Assembly (NCBI RefSeq): GCF_030705415.1
Contig: NZ_JAUZED010000002.1
Location: 1 to 64,000 of the forward strand
Source: Curtobacterium sp. A7_M15
Lineage (GTDB): Bacteria > Actinomycetota > Actinomycetes > Actinomycetales > Microbacteriaceae
DNA: 64,000 bases
Direction: 5' to 3'
Shown here: positions 18,208-27,538 of the stretch, piece after piece
Numbering within the stretch: the first letter of the stretch is position 1
Layout: each line of letters opens with the position of its first letter
Notes under the pieces: model-generated
What the model saw: only the letters and a program-made list of their open reading frames with translations
Told to the model about the DNA's origin: nothing
Databases searched by the model: none
Position numbers and translations under genes: made by a program

Positions 18208-19476
18208 GTGGCCAACGACGCCCTGTCCATCACCGACGCCCCGACCGCAGTCGCCCCCACGCAGGGTCGAGGGAATCCGCTCATGTACTCGCTCGGCATG
18301 CCGATCGCGATGTTCGGGCTCTTCATCGCCCTCCTGCCGCCGGTGCTGGTCGCGATGGCGCTCAAGGTCGCCGAGATCGCGCCGGACAACCAGGCGGGCG
18401 TGCTCGGTCTCGCGCTCGGCATCGGCGCGTTCGCCGCGATGGTCGCCAACCCCCTGGCCGGTCGGTTCAGCGACCGGACCGCCGGGCGCTTCGGCATGCG
18501 TCGCCCGTGGATCATCGGCGGCACCGTGATCGGCTTCGCGGCGCTCGTGGTCGTCGCGACGACGTCGTCCGTCGTGGTGCTCGTGATCGGGTGGAGCGTC
18601 GCGCAGATCGCCTACAACGCGACCATCGCCGCACTCACCGCGGTCCTGCCCGACCACGTCACGCGGTCGCAGCGTGGCCGGGTCGCGGCACTCCTCGGCC
18701 TCGCGCAGAACCTCGCGCTCGTCGGCGGCACGTTCCTCGTGCAGCTCTTCTCGACGTCGGCGACGCAGATGATCGTCCCCGGGGCGATCGGCTCCGCGGT
18801 CGTCGTCCTGTACGCCCTGCTGTTCCGCGACCGTGTGCTCGCGCAGCGACCGACCACGAAGCTCGGGATCGGACAGGTCTTCGGCTCCTTCGTGTTCAAC
18901 CCCGTGAAGCACCCGGACCTCGGTTGGGCGTGGCTCACCCGCTTCATGATGGTCGCCGCGCAGTACACCGCCGTGAGCTACCTGACGTACTTCCTGCGCG
19001 ACGACATCGGGGTCGACGAGTCGAACCTCGCGAACGCCGTGTTCCAGGGCACGCTGTGGAACGTCGTCGGCATCGTGCTGACCTCGCTGGTGGCGGGGTG
19101 GCTGTCCGACCGGCTGGGGCGCCGCAAGCTCTTCGTCGCCGTGGCCGGTGTCGTCGGCGTCGTCGGCCTCGTGCTCATCGCGCTCGCGCCGTCGCTCGGC
19201 ATGGTCCTCGTCGGTGAGTTCGTGATGGGCGCCGGCATGGGCGTGTTCTACGCGGTCGACCTCGCCCTCATCACCGACGTGCTGCCGTCCGACGAGGACA
19301 ACGCGAAGGACCTCGGCGTGGTGAACATCGCGCAGGCCCTGCCGCAGTCGCTCGTCCCCGCGTCGGCACCCGGCGTCATCGCCCTCACCGGCGGCTACAG
19401 CGGCTTCTTCATCACCGGAGCGGCGGTCGGCCTGCTCGGCATCGTCTCCGTCTCCCGCATCCGCGGCGTGCGCTGA
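18208..19476 (+). CDS. MFS transporter, probable glycoside/sugar importer
   Basis: 422 residues with 12 predicted TM segments. Motif A-like NPLAGRFSDRTAGRFGMRRPWIIGG follows TM2, and GWLSDRLGRRKLF is the second-half equivalent. The overall pattern (MRRPWIIGG, ALTAVLPDHVTRSQRG) resembles sugar/cation symporter-like MFS proteins. GTG start with a GAGAAGAGG site. The GH3 gene follows after 29 bases, so it probably imports the glycoside that the GH3 enzyme hydrolyses in the cytoplasm, under TetR control. Confidence 0.88.
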   Translation: MANDALSITDAPTAVAPTQGRGNPLMYSLGMPIAMFGLFIALLPPVLVAMALKVAEIAPDNQAGVLGLALGIGAFAAMVANPLAGRFSDRTAGRFGMRRPWIIGGTVIGFAALVVVATTSSVVVLVIGWSVAQIAYNATIAALTAVLPDHVTRSQRGRVAALLGLAQNLALVGGTFLVQLFSTSATQMIVPGAIGSAVVVLYALLFRDRVLAQRPTTKLGIGQVFGSFVFNPVKHPDLGWAWLTRFMMVAAQYTAVSYLTYFLRDDIGVDESNLANAVFQGTLWNVVGIVLTSLVAGWLSDRLGRRKLFVAVAGVVGVVGLVLIALAPSLGMVLVGEFVMGAGMGVFYAVDLALITDVLPSDEDNAKDLGVVNIAQALPQSLVPASAPGVIALTGGYSGFFITGAAVGLLGIVSVSRIRGVR

Positions 19477-19505
19477 CGCACGTCCCCACGAAAGGACCGA
19501 TCACC

Positions 19506-21977
19506 GTGACCATCGTGAACGAGACGACCCGCGCCTCCAGTCCGCTGGCCGAGCGCATCGACGCGCTCCTCGCCCAGCTGACCACCGAGGAGAAGGTGCA
19601 GCTGCTCACCGGACGTGACTTCTGGACCACCTGGCCGATCGAGAAGATCGGCCTGCGTCGCATCCTGATGTCGGACGGGCCGTCCGGTGTCCGCGGTGAG
19701 GTGTGGGACGAACGCGACCCCTCGCTGAACCTGCCCTCCGCGACGGCGCTGAGTGCGTCGTGGGACCGTGCGATCGCGAAGCGCTACGGCGCCGCAGCGG
19801 CCGTCGAGGCCCGGCGCAAGGGCGTCGACGTCGTCCTCGGGCCGACCATCAACCTGCACCGCTCGCCCCTCGGTGGCCGGCACTTCGAGGCGTTCAGCGA
19901 GGACCCGGTGCTCACCGGTGACCTGGCCGCGTCGTACGTGGACGGTGTGCAGGAGAACGGCGTCGCCGCGACCCCGAAGCACTACGTCGCGAACGACTAC
20001 GAGACCGACCGCTTCACCGCGTCGACCGAGGTCTCGGACCGTGCCCTGCGGGAGCTGTACCTGCTCGCGTTCGAGAAGGCCGTGACCGAGGCGCACGCCT
20101 GGGCGGTCATGTCGTCGTACAACTCGATCAACGGCGTCACCGCGTCCGAGAACGACCTGCTCGAGACGCCGTTGAACTCGGAGTGGGGTTTCGACGGCAT
20201 CGTCGTCTCCGACTGGACCGGTGTCCGCTCGGTCGACTCGGCGAAGGCGTCCCAGGACGTCGCGATGCCCGGTCCGAACCAGTGGTGGAGCGAGGGGCCG
20301 TTGCTCGACGCCGTCGAGTCCGGTGCCGTGCCGATCGAGGCCGTCGACCGCAAGGTGCGTCGCATCCTCACCCTCGCCGCCCGGGTCGGTGCGCTCGAGG
20401 GCTTCGAGCCCGTGGCCGCGCAGCCCGTGCACGTCGAGGACGGCGTCGCGTTCGTCCGCGAGGCCGAGGCCGAGGGCACCGTGCTCGTCCGCAACACCGG
20501 GATCCTGCCGCTCGACGCCCCCGCCGTGTCGCGCATCGCCGTCATCGGCCACAACGCCGACCAGGCCCGCACCCAGGGCGGTGGCTCGGCCACCGTCGTG
20601 CCGTCGCAGGTCGTCTCGCCGCTCGACGGGATCCGCTCGGCGTTCCCGGGCGCCACAATCGACTACGCGATCGGTGCCGTCGTGCAGGAGGGCATCGCGG
20701 AGTTCCCGCTGTCCACCATCACCAACCCGGGCACCGGCGAGCCCGGCGCCCGCGTCGCCTTCGTCAAGGACGGCGAGGAGCTGTACGTCGAGGACCGTCG
20801 CGCCACCGCACTGTTCTGGTTCGGCGGCGACGCCCCGACGCGCGAGGCCGATCGGCTCGACATCACCACGACCTACACGTCGCCGTCCACCGGCACGGTC
20901 CGGATCGGCATCGGTGCGGCGGGCCGCTCGCGCATGTGGATCGACGGGGAGCTCCTGCTCGACGAGGACGTCCCGTACGAGGGCGACCAGCTCGGCGCCG
21001 CGTTCCTCAACCCGCCGGCACGCTCGGTGCCCGTTCCGGTGACGGCCGGCCAGGACGTCGCGATCCGCATCGAGTACGACGTCGTCCAGGACGAGGCGCT
21101 CGGCGGAGTGCTCGCGTACCAGTTCGGCACCGAGCCGAGCGACGAGGACCCGTCGGTGCTGATCGACGCGGCCGTCGCCGCCGCGACCGGGGCGGACGTC
21201 GCCGTCGTCGTGGTCGGGACCAACTCGAAGGTCGAGTCCGAGGGCTACGACCGCTCCTCGCTCGCGCTCCCCGGTCACCAGGACGATCTGGTCCGCGCGG
21301 TCGCGGCGGCGAACCCGAACACCGTGGTCGTCGTGAACGCCGGCTCGCCGGTCGAGATGCCGTGGCGGAACGACGTCGCCGCGGTCCTCCTCACCTGGTT
21401 CGGCGGACAGGAGTACGGCAACGCGCTCGCCGACGTCCTGACCGGTGCACGCGAGCCCGGTGGACGCCTGCCCACCACCTGGCCCGTCGCGATGGCGGAC
21501 GTGCCAGTGCTCGACGTCACCCCGGTCGACGGGAAGGTGTCCTACGACGAGGGCGTGCACATCGGCTACCGCGCCTGGCTCCGCGCGGGCACCGAGCCGG
21601 CCTACCCGTTCGGGCACGGGCTCGGCTACACGACCTGGACCATCGACGGTGTCGCCGCGACGCCGACCGTCCGCGAAGGCGACGCGGTCATCGTCACCGC
21701 GACCGTCGCGAACACGGGGAACCGGTCCGGCAAGCACGTCGTGCAGGTGTACGCCTCGCGGGAGTCGTCGGCGGTCGACCGTCCGGTCCGCTGGCTCGTC
21801 GGGTTCGCGCCCGTGCGGCTCGGCGCGGGTGAGTCCACCGAGGTCTCGATCGAGATCCCGGCGCGGGCCTTCGCGCACTGGGACGGTGTCTGGACCCTCG
21901 AACCGGGCACGTTCACGCTGCACGTCGGCGCATCGGTGTCGGACGAATCCGGCACCGTGACCGTCCGATCCGCGTGA
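19506..21977 (+). CDS. GH3 family beta-glucosidase with PA14 insertion
   Basis: 823 residues, no signal peptide, so cytoplasmic. The N-terminal GH3 (alpha/beta)8 domain: MSDGPSGVRG, LGPTINLHRSPLGGRHFEAFSEDP in parts, TPKHYVANDYE, and the nucleophile in VVSDWTG (Asp236). A PA14-type insert spans about residues 395-525 (TALFWFGGDAPTREAD, SRMWIDGELLLDED), then the second GH3 domain (VVVVGTNSKVESEGYDR, NPNTVVVVNAGSPVEMPW) and a C-terminal fibronectin-III-like domain (GKHVVQVYASRESSAVDRP). The acid/base residue probably lies in the second domain. Substrate class: beta-glucosides or xylosides. Confidence 0.95.
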   Translation: MTIVNETTRASSPLAERIDALLAQLTTEEKVQLLTGRDFWTTWPIEKIGLRRILMSDGPSGVRGEVWDERDPSLNLPSATALSASWDRAIAKRYGAAAAVEARRKGVDVVLGPTINLHRSPLGGRHFEAFSEDPVLTGDLAASYVDGVQENGVAATPKHYVANDYETDRFTASTEVSDRALRELYLLAFEKAVTEAHAWAVMSSYNSINGVTASENDLLETPLNSEWGFDGIVVSDWTGVRSVDSAKASQDVAMPGPNQWWSEGPLLDAVESGAVPIEAVDRKVRRILTLAARVGALEGFEPVAAQPVHVEDGVAFVREAEAEGTVLVRNTGILPLDAPAVSRIAVIGHNADQARTQGGGSATVVPSQVVSPLDGIRSAFPGATIDYAIGAVVQEGIAEFPLSTITNPGTGEPGARVAFVKDGEELYVEDRRATALFWFGGDAPTREADRLDITTTYTSPSTGTVRIGIGAAGRSRMWIDGELLLDEDVPYEGDQLGAAFLNPPARSVPVPVTAGQDVAIRIEYDVVQDEALGGVLAYQFGTEPSDEDPSVLIDAAVAAATGADVAVVVVGTNSKVESEGYDRSSLALPGHQDDLVRAVAAANPNTVVVVNAGSPVEMPWRNDVAAVLLTWFGGQEYGNALADVLTGAREPGGRLPTTWPVAMADVPVLDVTPVDGKVSYDEGVHIGYRAWLRAGTEPAYPFGHGLGYTTWTIDGVAATPTVREGDAVIVTATVANTGNRSGKHVVQVYASRESSAVDRPVRWLVGFAPVRLGAGESTEVSIEIPARAFAHWDGVWTLEPGTFTLHVGASVSDESGTVTVRSA

Positions 21978-22394
21978 AGTCGTCCGCTTTCCGCGCTGAT
22001 GCTGTGATCATTCAGTAGCATCGATCTGCGCCAGACGGCTGGTTACCGTCGGCGCGCGCACCGAGTACTGGGCCGCCGTGTGAGCGACACGGTCTCCTGA
22101 TCCGGCCGATGGAGCCCTGGCGGTCCTGGTGCGTCCAGAATGCGTCCCCGCGTCCGCGCGGGGGCGCATTCGTTCGTCCGGGACGGATGTGGGCCCGACT
22201 TCCGTCAGCTCCGGAAAAACCCGTGATCGAATGTCATGTTTTTGGTCCACGAACCGCAATCTCGTGTGACAAACCCCGTGGGCGGTGGAACGATGATTGC
22301 ACCATCCCGTGCGGATCAGGAACGAGATGGTCATCCGGCCGGGCTCCCGGGGAGCCTCACCACCACCCGCTGCGGGCCCGCCGGATGCCCCGCA
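21978..22394. other. 417-bp gap without a convincing gene, relatively AT-rich
   Basis: The gap between the GH3 stop and the convergent LLM gene holds one strong hairpin (22138-22171). It also has a stretch with visibly lower GC (22206-22320, including a T5 run and CCGGAAAAACCCG). A promoter-like pair GTGACA and AACGAT with a 17-base spacer is readable near 22266-22295, pointing right and antisense to the LLM gene. Short open frames here (for example 22008-22334 minus) lack a start context or coding bias. A non-coding RNA cannot be excluded. Confidence 0.4.
22138..22171 (+). terminator. Strong hairpin downstream of the GH3 gene
   Basis: GAATGCG-T-CCCCGCG pairs with CGCGGGG-CGCATTC around a TCCG tetraloop: 14 pairs with one bulged T. 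It lies 160 bases after the GH3 stop. No U-tract follows, so it may be a stabilising 3' end or an intrinsic terminator of actinobacterial type. Confidence 0.55.
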
Positions 22395-23411
22395 TCACGG
22401 CGTTCGGACGGCCGGGGCCACGTCCTCGGCGACGATGCGAAGGATCCGTTCGTGCGACGCCACGTCACCGTTCGCGGGCAGGGTGACCACGAGCTCGTCG
22501 GCTGCCTGCACCGCCGGGTCGGCGAGCAGCGCGTCGACGATCGCCGACGGCTTGCCGGAGACCACTCGGCTGAATCGGAACGGCGGGTTGCCCGAGAGCG
22601 GTCGCCCCTCGTCGTCCATGCCGCTCGCGTAGCCGGTGAGGAACTCCTCGTGCACGGCGCGGTCGTGGTCGTCCAGCAGTGGGACGACGATCCTGCCGAC
22701 CGCCACCTTGGGGGTGCGGTCGGGGTGCAGCCGGGCGAACCGCTCGCGGTACGCGGCGATCTGGTCGGCCTGAGCATCGGCGAAGGGTGCGCCTGTGTCC
22801 TCGGTGTTCAGGGTCGAGCAGTGCAGCAGCAGGCCCTTCTCGGCCGTGCGCACCGCGGTCCCCATGCTGCCGCCGCCCCACCACACGCGGTCGCGGAGTC
22901 CGGGGCTGAGGGGCTGCAGCGTCAGGTCGGCGCCGGCCGGGATGCTCTCGTAGCCCGTGCCCGACGTGCCGAGCGGTTCGCCCCGCAGGACCTCGAGCAG
23001 GCGGGACGCACGGGCTTCGGCCTCGTCACGGAAGCTGCGGTCGGACGCCCCGAACACCGGGTCGAGGATCGGGCCGTAGCCCGCGATGCCGGTCGAGATG
23101 CCGAGCTGCACGCGGCCGCCGCTGAGGAGGTCGACCGTGCTGGCGTCCTCGGCGAGCCGGATCGGGTCCTCGTAGCGCATGCCGAGGACCGCGGTGCCGA
23201 AGCCGATCGTCCGGGTGCGCTGCGCCGCGGCCGCGAAGAACGTCATCGGACTGGTCAGGAACGGCTCGAAGTGGCGGCCCCGGACCCAGCCGGTGCCGTA
23301 GCCGAGCGACTCTGCCGTCTCGAAGAGGCGCAGCCCGTCCTCGAGGGCGGCGGCCGCGCCGACCGTGCCGTCGTGGTTCGGGACGAAGGAGAGGAAGCCG
23401 AGTTCGCGCAC
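22395..23411 (-). CDS. LLM-class flavin-dependent oxidoreductase
   Basis: 338 residues, luciferase-like fold: ELGFLSFVPNHD, WVRGRHFEPFLTSPMTFFAAAAQRTRTIGFGTAVLGMRYEDPIRLAEDAS, SGGRVQLGISTGIAGYG, DRVWWGGGSMG. It shares these blocks with the enzyme at 11189-12220 but is clearly divergent. The GTG at 23411 is preceded by TACAGT at 6 bases, so it is likely leaderless. A 30-residue longer frame would translate palindrome copy 3 and is rejected as the start. FMN-dependent; substrate unknown. Confidence 0.9.
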   Translation of the reverse strand: MRELGFLSFVPNHDGTVGAAAALEDGLRLFETAESLGYGTGWVRGRHFEPFLTSPMTFFAAAAQRTRTIGFGTAVLGMRYEDPIRLAEDASTVDLLSGGRVQLGISTGIAGYGPILDPVFGASDRSFRDEAEARASRLLEVLRGEPLGTSGTGYESIPAGADLTLQPLSPGLRDRVWWGGGSMGTAVRTAEKGLLLHCSTLNTEDTGAPFADAQADQIAAYRERFARLHPDRTPKVAVGRIVVPLLDDHDRAVHEEFLTGYASGMDDEGRPLSGNPPFRFSRVVSGKPSAIVDALLADPAVQAADELVVTLPANGDVASHERILRIVAEDVAPAVRTP

Positions 23412-23443
23412 ACGTTCACTGTATGCGGACGCATCCACGTGCG

Positions 23444-23485
23444 GGACGGGAGGCGCGGTGCGGGCCCGCACCGTTCCTCCAGTCC
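23444..23485. repeat. Interspersed palindrome, copy 3
   Basis: GGACGGGAGGCGCGGTGCGG and CCGCACCGTTCCTCCAGTCC (about 17 of 20 pairs). Unlike most copies it lies between two divergent genes, upstream of both the LLM gene and the helicase, so it cannot simply be a terminator for either. Confidence 0.75.
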
Positions 23486-23521
23486 GTCGGTCGGTCACCA
23501 CCCACCTGGGAGGATGGTCCC

Positions 23522-26098
23522 ATGACCGACGTCACCACGCTGCCCCCGCTCGTCGCCGCCCTGCCGGCGGCGGTCGACGGTGTCGTCGACCCGGACGCCG
23601 TCTACGAGGCGTTCGCGGCCTGGGCCGCCGAGGGCGGGCGGCCGCTCTACCCGGCGCAGGACGAAGCCGTGATCGAGCTCGTGTCCGGCGCCAACGTCGT
23701 GCTCTCGACGCCCACCGGCACCGGCAAGTCGCTCGTCGCCGCCGGTGCGCACTTCGCAGCGCTGGCCGAGGGGAAGCGGAGCTACTACACGGCGCCGATC
23801 AAGGCGCTCGTCTCGGAGAAGTTCTTCCAGCTCGTCGACCTGTTCGGCGCACAGAACGTCGGCATGGTCACGGGCGACTCCAGCGTGAACGCCGATGCGC
23901 CGATCGTGTGCTGCACGGCGGAGATCCTCGCGAACCTCGCGCTCCGGCAGGGGCCCGACGCCGAGGTCGACGTCGTCGTGATGGACGAGTTCCACTACTA
24001 CGGAGACCCCGATCGCGGGTGGGCGTGGCAGGTGCCGCTGCTCGTGCTCGAGCGGGCGCAGTTCCTGCTCATGTCCGCCACCCTCGGCGACGTGCAGACG
24101 ATCGCGGACGACCTCTCGCGCCGGACCGGACGACCGACCGCCCGCGTGACCGGGGTCTCACGCCCCGTCCCGCTGTCCTACGAGTACGTGATGACCCCCG
24201 TGCAGGAGACCGTCGAGCGCCTGCTCGAGGAGGGCAAGGCGCCGGTCTACATCGTCCACTTCGCCCAAGCGGCCGCACTCGAACGGGCGCAGGCCCTGCT
24301 GTCCGCGAAGGTCGCGTCCCGCGAACGTCGCGACCAGATCGCCGAGGCCATCGCCGGGTTCCGCTTCAGCGCCGGGTTCGGGCAGACGCTCTCGAAGCTC
24401 ATCCGCGCGGGCATCGGCGTCCACCACGCCGGCATGCTGCCGAAGTACCGGCGGCTCGTCGAACAGCTCGCCCAGCGCGGGCTCCTGCCGGTCATCTGCG
24501 GCACCGACACCCTGGGCGTCGGCATCAACGTACCGATCCGCTCGGTGCTGCTCACCGGCCTGACGAAGTTCGACGGCACCAGGATGCGGCAGCTGTCCGC
24601 GCGCGAGTTCCACCAGATCGCCGGGCGGGCCGGTCGCGCCGGCTACGACACCGAGGGCGACGTCGTGGCCGAGGCACCCGAGCACGACATCGAGAACGCC
24701 CGCGCGGTCGCCAAGGCCGGCGACGACCCGAAGAAGAAGAGCAAGATCAAGCGCAAGAAGGCGCCGGACGGCTTCGTGTCGTGGGGGCAGGCGTCGTTCG
24801 AGCGGCTCATCGCGGCCGAGCCCGAGCCGATGGTGTCGCGGATGCGGATCACGCACGCGATGGTGCTCTCCGTCGTGGCGCGTGGGGGAGACGCATTCGA
24901 GGCCGTGCGGTCGCTCGTCTTCGACAACCACGAACCCCGGTCGCGGCAGCTCGCGATGGCACGGCGAGCCCTGACCATCGCACGGACGCTCATCAACGCG
25001 CGGGTGATCGAGAAGGTCGACGGTTCGTACCGGGTCACGGTCGACGTCGCCCCGAACTTCGCGCTCAACCAGCCGCTGTCGCCGTTCGCGCTCGCCGCGT
25101 TCGAGCTGCTCGACCCCTCCTCGCCGACCTACGCCCTGGACATGGTGTCCATCGTCGAGTCGACCCTCGACGACCCGCGGGCGATCCTCGCGCAGCAGCA
25201 GTTCAAGGAGCGCGGCGAGGCCGTCGCGCGGATGAAGCAGGAGGGCATCGAGTACGACGAGCGGATGGAGCTGCTCGAGGAGGTCACCTGGCCCCGCCCG
25301 CTGTCCGACTTGTTGGACGCCGCGTACGAGGCGTACGCGGCCGAGCAGCCCTGGGTCCTCGACTTCGGGCTCTCGCCCAAGGCCGTCGTGCGGGACATGT
25401 ACGAGCGCGCGATGACCTTCGGGGACTTCGTGCGGTTCTACCAGCTCACCCGCTCCGAGGGACTCGTGCTCCGCTACCTGTCCGACGCGTACCGGACCAT
25501 GCGGCAGACGATCACCGACGAGCAGCGCACCCCCGAGCTCGACGACCTCATCGAGTGGCTCGGCGAGGTCGTCAAGCAGACCGACTCGTCGCTCGTCGAC
25601 GAGTGGGAAGCGCTGCTCAACGGCTCGGTGGCGGAAGCTGCGGCCGAACACGAGGAGATCGCGCCGCCGCAGCCCGCGCGGCTCACCGGGAACGTCCGCG
25701 CCTTCCGGGTGCTCGTGCGCAACGCGCTGTTCCAGCGGGTGCTGCTCGCCGCGGCGGACGACCCCGACGGGCTCGGGCAACTCGACGCCACCAGCGGGTT
25801 CGACCGTTCGGCGTGGGACAACGTGCTCGAGGAGTACTACGAGGAGCACGACGCGATCGGGACCGACGCGGACGCGCGGTCGATGCAGTACCTCGTGTTG
25901 TCCGAGGCCCAGACCGGGGTCTCGGGCTCGGCGCGCGTCTGGCGAGCGCGACAGATCTTCGCGGATCCGTCCGGCGACAAGGACTTCGGGTTCTCGGCGA
26001 CGATCGACCTCAACGCCTCGGACGAAGCCGGGGAGGCCGTGGTCCGGGTCACCGAGATCGGCCGCTTCGACGGGTGGGCCGAGGTGGACGTCGACTGA
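23522..26098 (+). CDS. Ski2-like DEAD/DEAH RNA helicase (DUF3516 type)
   Basis: 858 residues, ATG with GGGAGGATGG upstream. Superfamily-2 helicase core: Q-like LYPAQDEAV, Walker A TPTGTGKS (residues 63-70), Ia APIKALVSEK, Walker B VVVMDEFHYYGDPDRGWAW (DEFH 155-158), motif III LLMSATLGD, and motif VI QIAGRAGRAGYD. A C-terminal domain of about 350 residues, seen in actinobacterial DUF3516 helicases, includes the basic patch DDPKKKSKIKRKKAP and FYQLTRSEGLVLRYLSDAYR, similar to the Ski2/Mtr4 arch-helical region. Expected role in RNA processing or decay. GNAT and small membrane genes follow. Confidence 0.94.
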   Translation: MTDVTTLPPLVAALPAAVDGVVDPDAVYEAFAAWAAEGGRPLYPAQDEAVIELVSGANVVLSTPTGTGKSLVAAGAHFAALAEGKRSYYTAPIKALVSEKFFQLVDLFGAQNVGMVTGDSSVNADAPIVCCTAEILANLALRQGPDAEVDVVVMDEFHYYGDPDRGWAWQVPLLVLERAQFLLMSATLGDVQTIADDLSRRTGRPTARVTGVSRPVPLSYEYVMTPVQETVERLLEEGKAPVYIVHFAQAAALERAQALLSAKVASRERRDQIAEAIAGFRFSAGFGQTLSKLIRAGIGVHHAGMLPKYRRLVEQLAQRGLLPVICGTDTLGVGINVPIRSVLLTGLTKFDGTRMRQLSAREFHQIAGRAGRAGYDTEGDVVAEAPEHDIENARAVAKAGDDPKKKSKIKRKKAPDGFVSWGQASFERLIAAEPEPMVSRMRITHAMVLSVVARGGDAFEAVRSLVFDNHEPRSRQLAMARRALTIARTLINARVIEKVDGSYRVTVDVAPNFALNQPLSPFALAAFELLDPSSPTYALDMVSIVESTLDDPRAILAQQQFKERGEAVARMKQEGIEYDERMELLEEVTWPRPLSDLLDAAYEAYAAEQPWVLDFGLSPKAVVRDMYERAMTFGDFVRFYQLTRSEGLVLRYLSDAYRTMRQTITDEQRTPELDDLIEWLGEVVKQTDSSLVDEWEALLNGSVAEAAAEHEEIAPPQPARLTGNVRAFRVLVRNALFQRVLLAAADDPDGLGQLDATSGFDRSAWDNVLEEYYEEHDAIGTDADARSMQYLVLSEAQTGVSGSARVWRARQIFADPSGDKDFGFSATIDLNASDEAGEAVVRVTEIGRFDGWAEVDVD

Positions 26099-26114
26099 TG
26101 GCTGCGGTGCGCTG

Positions 26115-26621
26115 ATGGCGGTGGTGCGCGAGCTCGGGGGCGCTTCGGCCGATCGTGACGTCGCTGCGCTGCAGGACCTGCTCGAGTCGGTGCCGGACTA
26201 CGCGGCCCGCATCACGGGGTACCCGCCGGGGCGGTCCGACGGGCTCAGCGCGCTGCTGTCGGTGCCGGACGGATTCGATCCGTCGGGCAAGGTCGGCCTC
26301 GGGCTGTGGGAAGGCGGTCGACTCGTGGCGTTCGCGGACGTGCTGCTCGGCTACCCGTCGCCGGGCGTCGCGTACATCGGGCTGCTGATCGTGCGCGGCG
26401 GGTTCCACGGCCGGGGACTCGGGCGGACGATGCACGAGGCCGTCGTCGATCGTGTGCAGCATCCACCTGTCGAGCGCTTGCGCCTCGGGATCGTGGCGAC
26501 GAACGCTTCGGTGGCCGAGCCGTTCTGGCGCGCGCTCGGGTACGCGCCGACCGGGGAGGAGAAGCCGTACCGGTACGACCACCTCGAGAGCACCGTCGCG
26601 CTCTGGGAACGTCCCCTCTGA
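26115..26621 (+). CDS. GNAT-family N-acetyltransferase
   Basis: 168 residues. The acetyl-CoA binding motif GLLIVRGGFHGRGLGRTMHEAVVDRV (R/Q-x-x-G-x-G/A type) is clear, with RLGIVATNASVAEPFWRALGYAPTGE as the following conserved block. It starts 16 bases after the helicase stop and is probably co-transcribed. The acceptor substrate is unknown. Confidence 0.88.
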   Translation: MAVVRELGGASADRDVAALQDLLESVPDYAARITGYPPGRSDGLSALLSVPDGFDPSGKVGLGLWEGGRLVAFADVLLGYPSPGVAYIGLLIVRGGFHGRGLGRTMHEAVVDRVQHPPVERLRLGIVATNASVAEPFWRALGYAPTGEEKPYRYDHLESTVALWERPL

Positions 26622-26689
26622 CGAACGGGTACGTTCGACGCCAGTCCCGGGCCGATCGGCCCGTGGCCAGGAACGAGAGGACCCCCACC

Positions 26690-26941
26690 GTGCGCATCGG
26701 ATCGAGCATCGCCCTGATCGTCATCGGCGCCATCGTGGCGTTCGCCCTGAACATCCAGCTCGCGGGCATCGACCTGCGGCTGATCGGCTACATCCTCATG
26801 GCAGCGGGTGTCGTCCTGCTGATCATCAGCCTCGCGGTGGCGTTCGGTGGGCGTCGGACGACGACCACCACGCGGAGCGGGGTCGACCCGGCATCGGGTG
26901 AGCAGGTCACCCGGCAGGACCGCCGCGACGGGACGTACTGA
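26690..26941 (+). CDS. DUF6458-type small membrane protein
   Basis: 83 residues, GTG with a GAGAGG site. Two TM helices (IGSSIALIVIGAIVAFALNIQLAG and LRLIGYILMAAGVVLLIISLAVAFGG) and a short polar tail (TTTTTRSGVDPASGEQ). The pattern IGSSI-LIVIGAI-AFALN...GYILM-AGVV is the actinobacterial DUF6458 signature as I recall it. Convergent with rnhA. Confidence 0.8.
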   Translation: MRIGSSIALIVIGAIVAFALNIQLAGIDLRLIGYILMAAGVVLLIISLAVAFGGRRTTTTTRSGVDPASGEQVTRQDRRDGTY

Positions 26942-26953
26942 TCGGCGGTTCGG

Positions 26954-27475
26954 TCAGAACAGGGTCGCCGGCGGGGTCGCCTCGGGCAGGGCGGCCGGTT
27001 CGGTGACCTCGACCCCGGGCCAGCCCGGGCCGTGCGGCACCTCGGTGCCCTGCTGGTAGGCGGTCGCCGCACCGCGGGCGCGGACGTCCGCCGCCTCGTT
27101 CATCTCGTGCCCGACGTGCCCGCGGACCCACTCGAAGGTGACCGTGCGGCCCTGCAGCTCGGCGTCGAGCTCCTTGATGATCTCGACGTTCAGCACGGGC
27201 TTGCCGTCGGCCTTGCGCCAGCCCTTCCGCTTCCACCCCGCGAGCCACTCGGTGCACGCCTTGATGGCGTACTGGCTGTCGCACAGGATGTGCAGCGGTT
27301 CCCCGGTGTGCTTCGTGGCGCGGAGCAGCTGGAGGACCGCGGTGAGCTCGCCCTGGTTGTTCGTGGCGTTGGGCCAGCCACCGGCGGCCCAGCGGTCGTC
27401 GTCGACGTACCAGGCCCAGCCGGCCGGGCCGGGGTTGCCGAGGGCTGAGCCGTCTGCTGCGGCGACGATCGTCAC
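26954..27475 (-). CDS. rnhA: Ribonuclease HI
   Basis: 173 residues, GTG start with AGGAGG. It degrades the RNA strand of RNA-DNA hybrids. The catalytic carboxylates are all present: Asp8 (AADGSALGNPGPAGW), Glu43 (NNQGELTA), Asp66 (LCDSQYAI), Asp130 (NEAADVRA), and the His124-loop equivalent VRGHVGHEMNEAAD. A C-terminal tail of about 35 residues is an extension without known domain. The frame continues 17 residues upstream without a ribosome site and is not used. Confidence 0.95.
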   Translation of the reverse strand: MTIVAAADGSALGNPGPAGWAWYVDDDRWAAGGWPNATNNQGELTAVLQLLRATKHTGEPLHILCDSQYAIKACTEWLAGWKRKGWRKADGKPVLNVEIIKELDAELQGRTVTFEWVRGHVGHEMNEAADVRARGAATAYQQGTEVPHGPGWPGVEVTEPAALPEATPPATLF

Positions 27476-27538
27476 GGTGGGACCTCCTGCGTGTGGCGAG
27501 TGCTGGTCAACCGTAACGGACCGCACCCACCCCGGGCG

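Noticed and set aside
22395-23501. Longer N-terminus for the LLM enzyme starting at 23501
   Set aside because: The added 30 residues translate palindrome copy 3, and a -10 sits just before the GTG at 23411.
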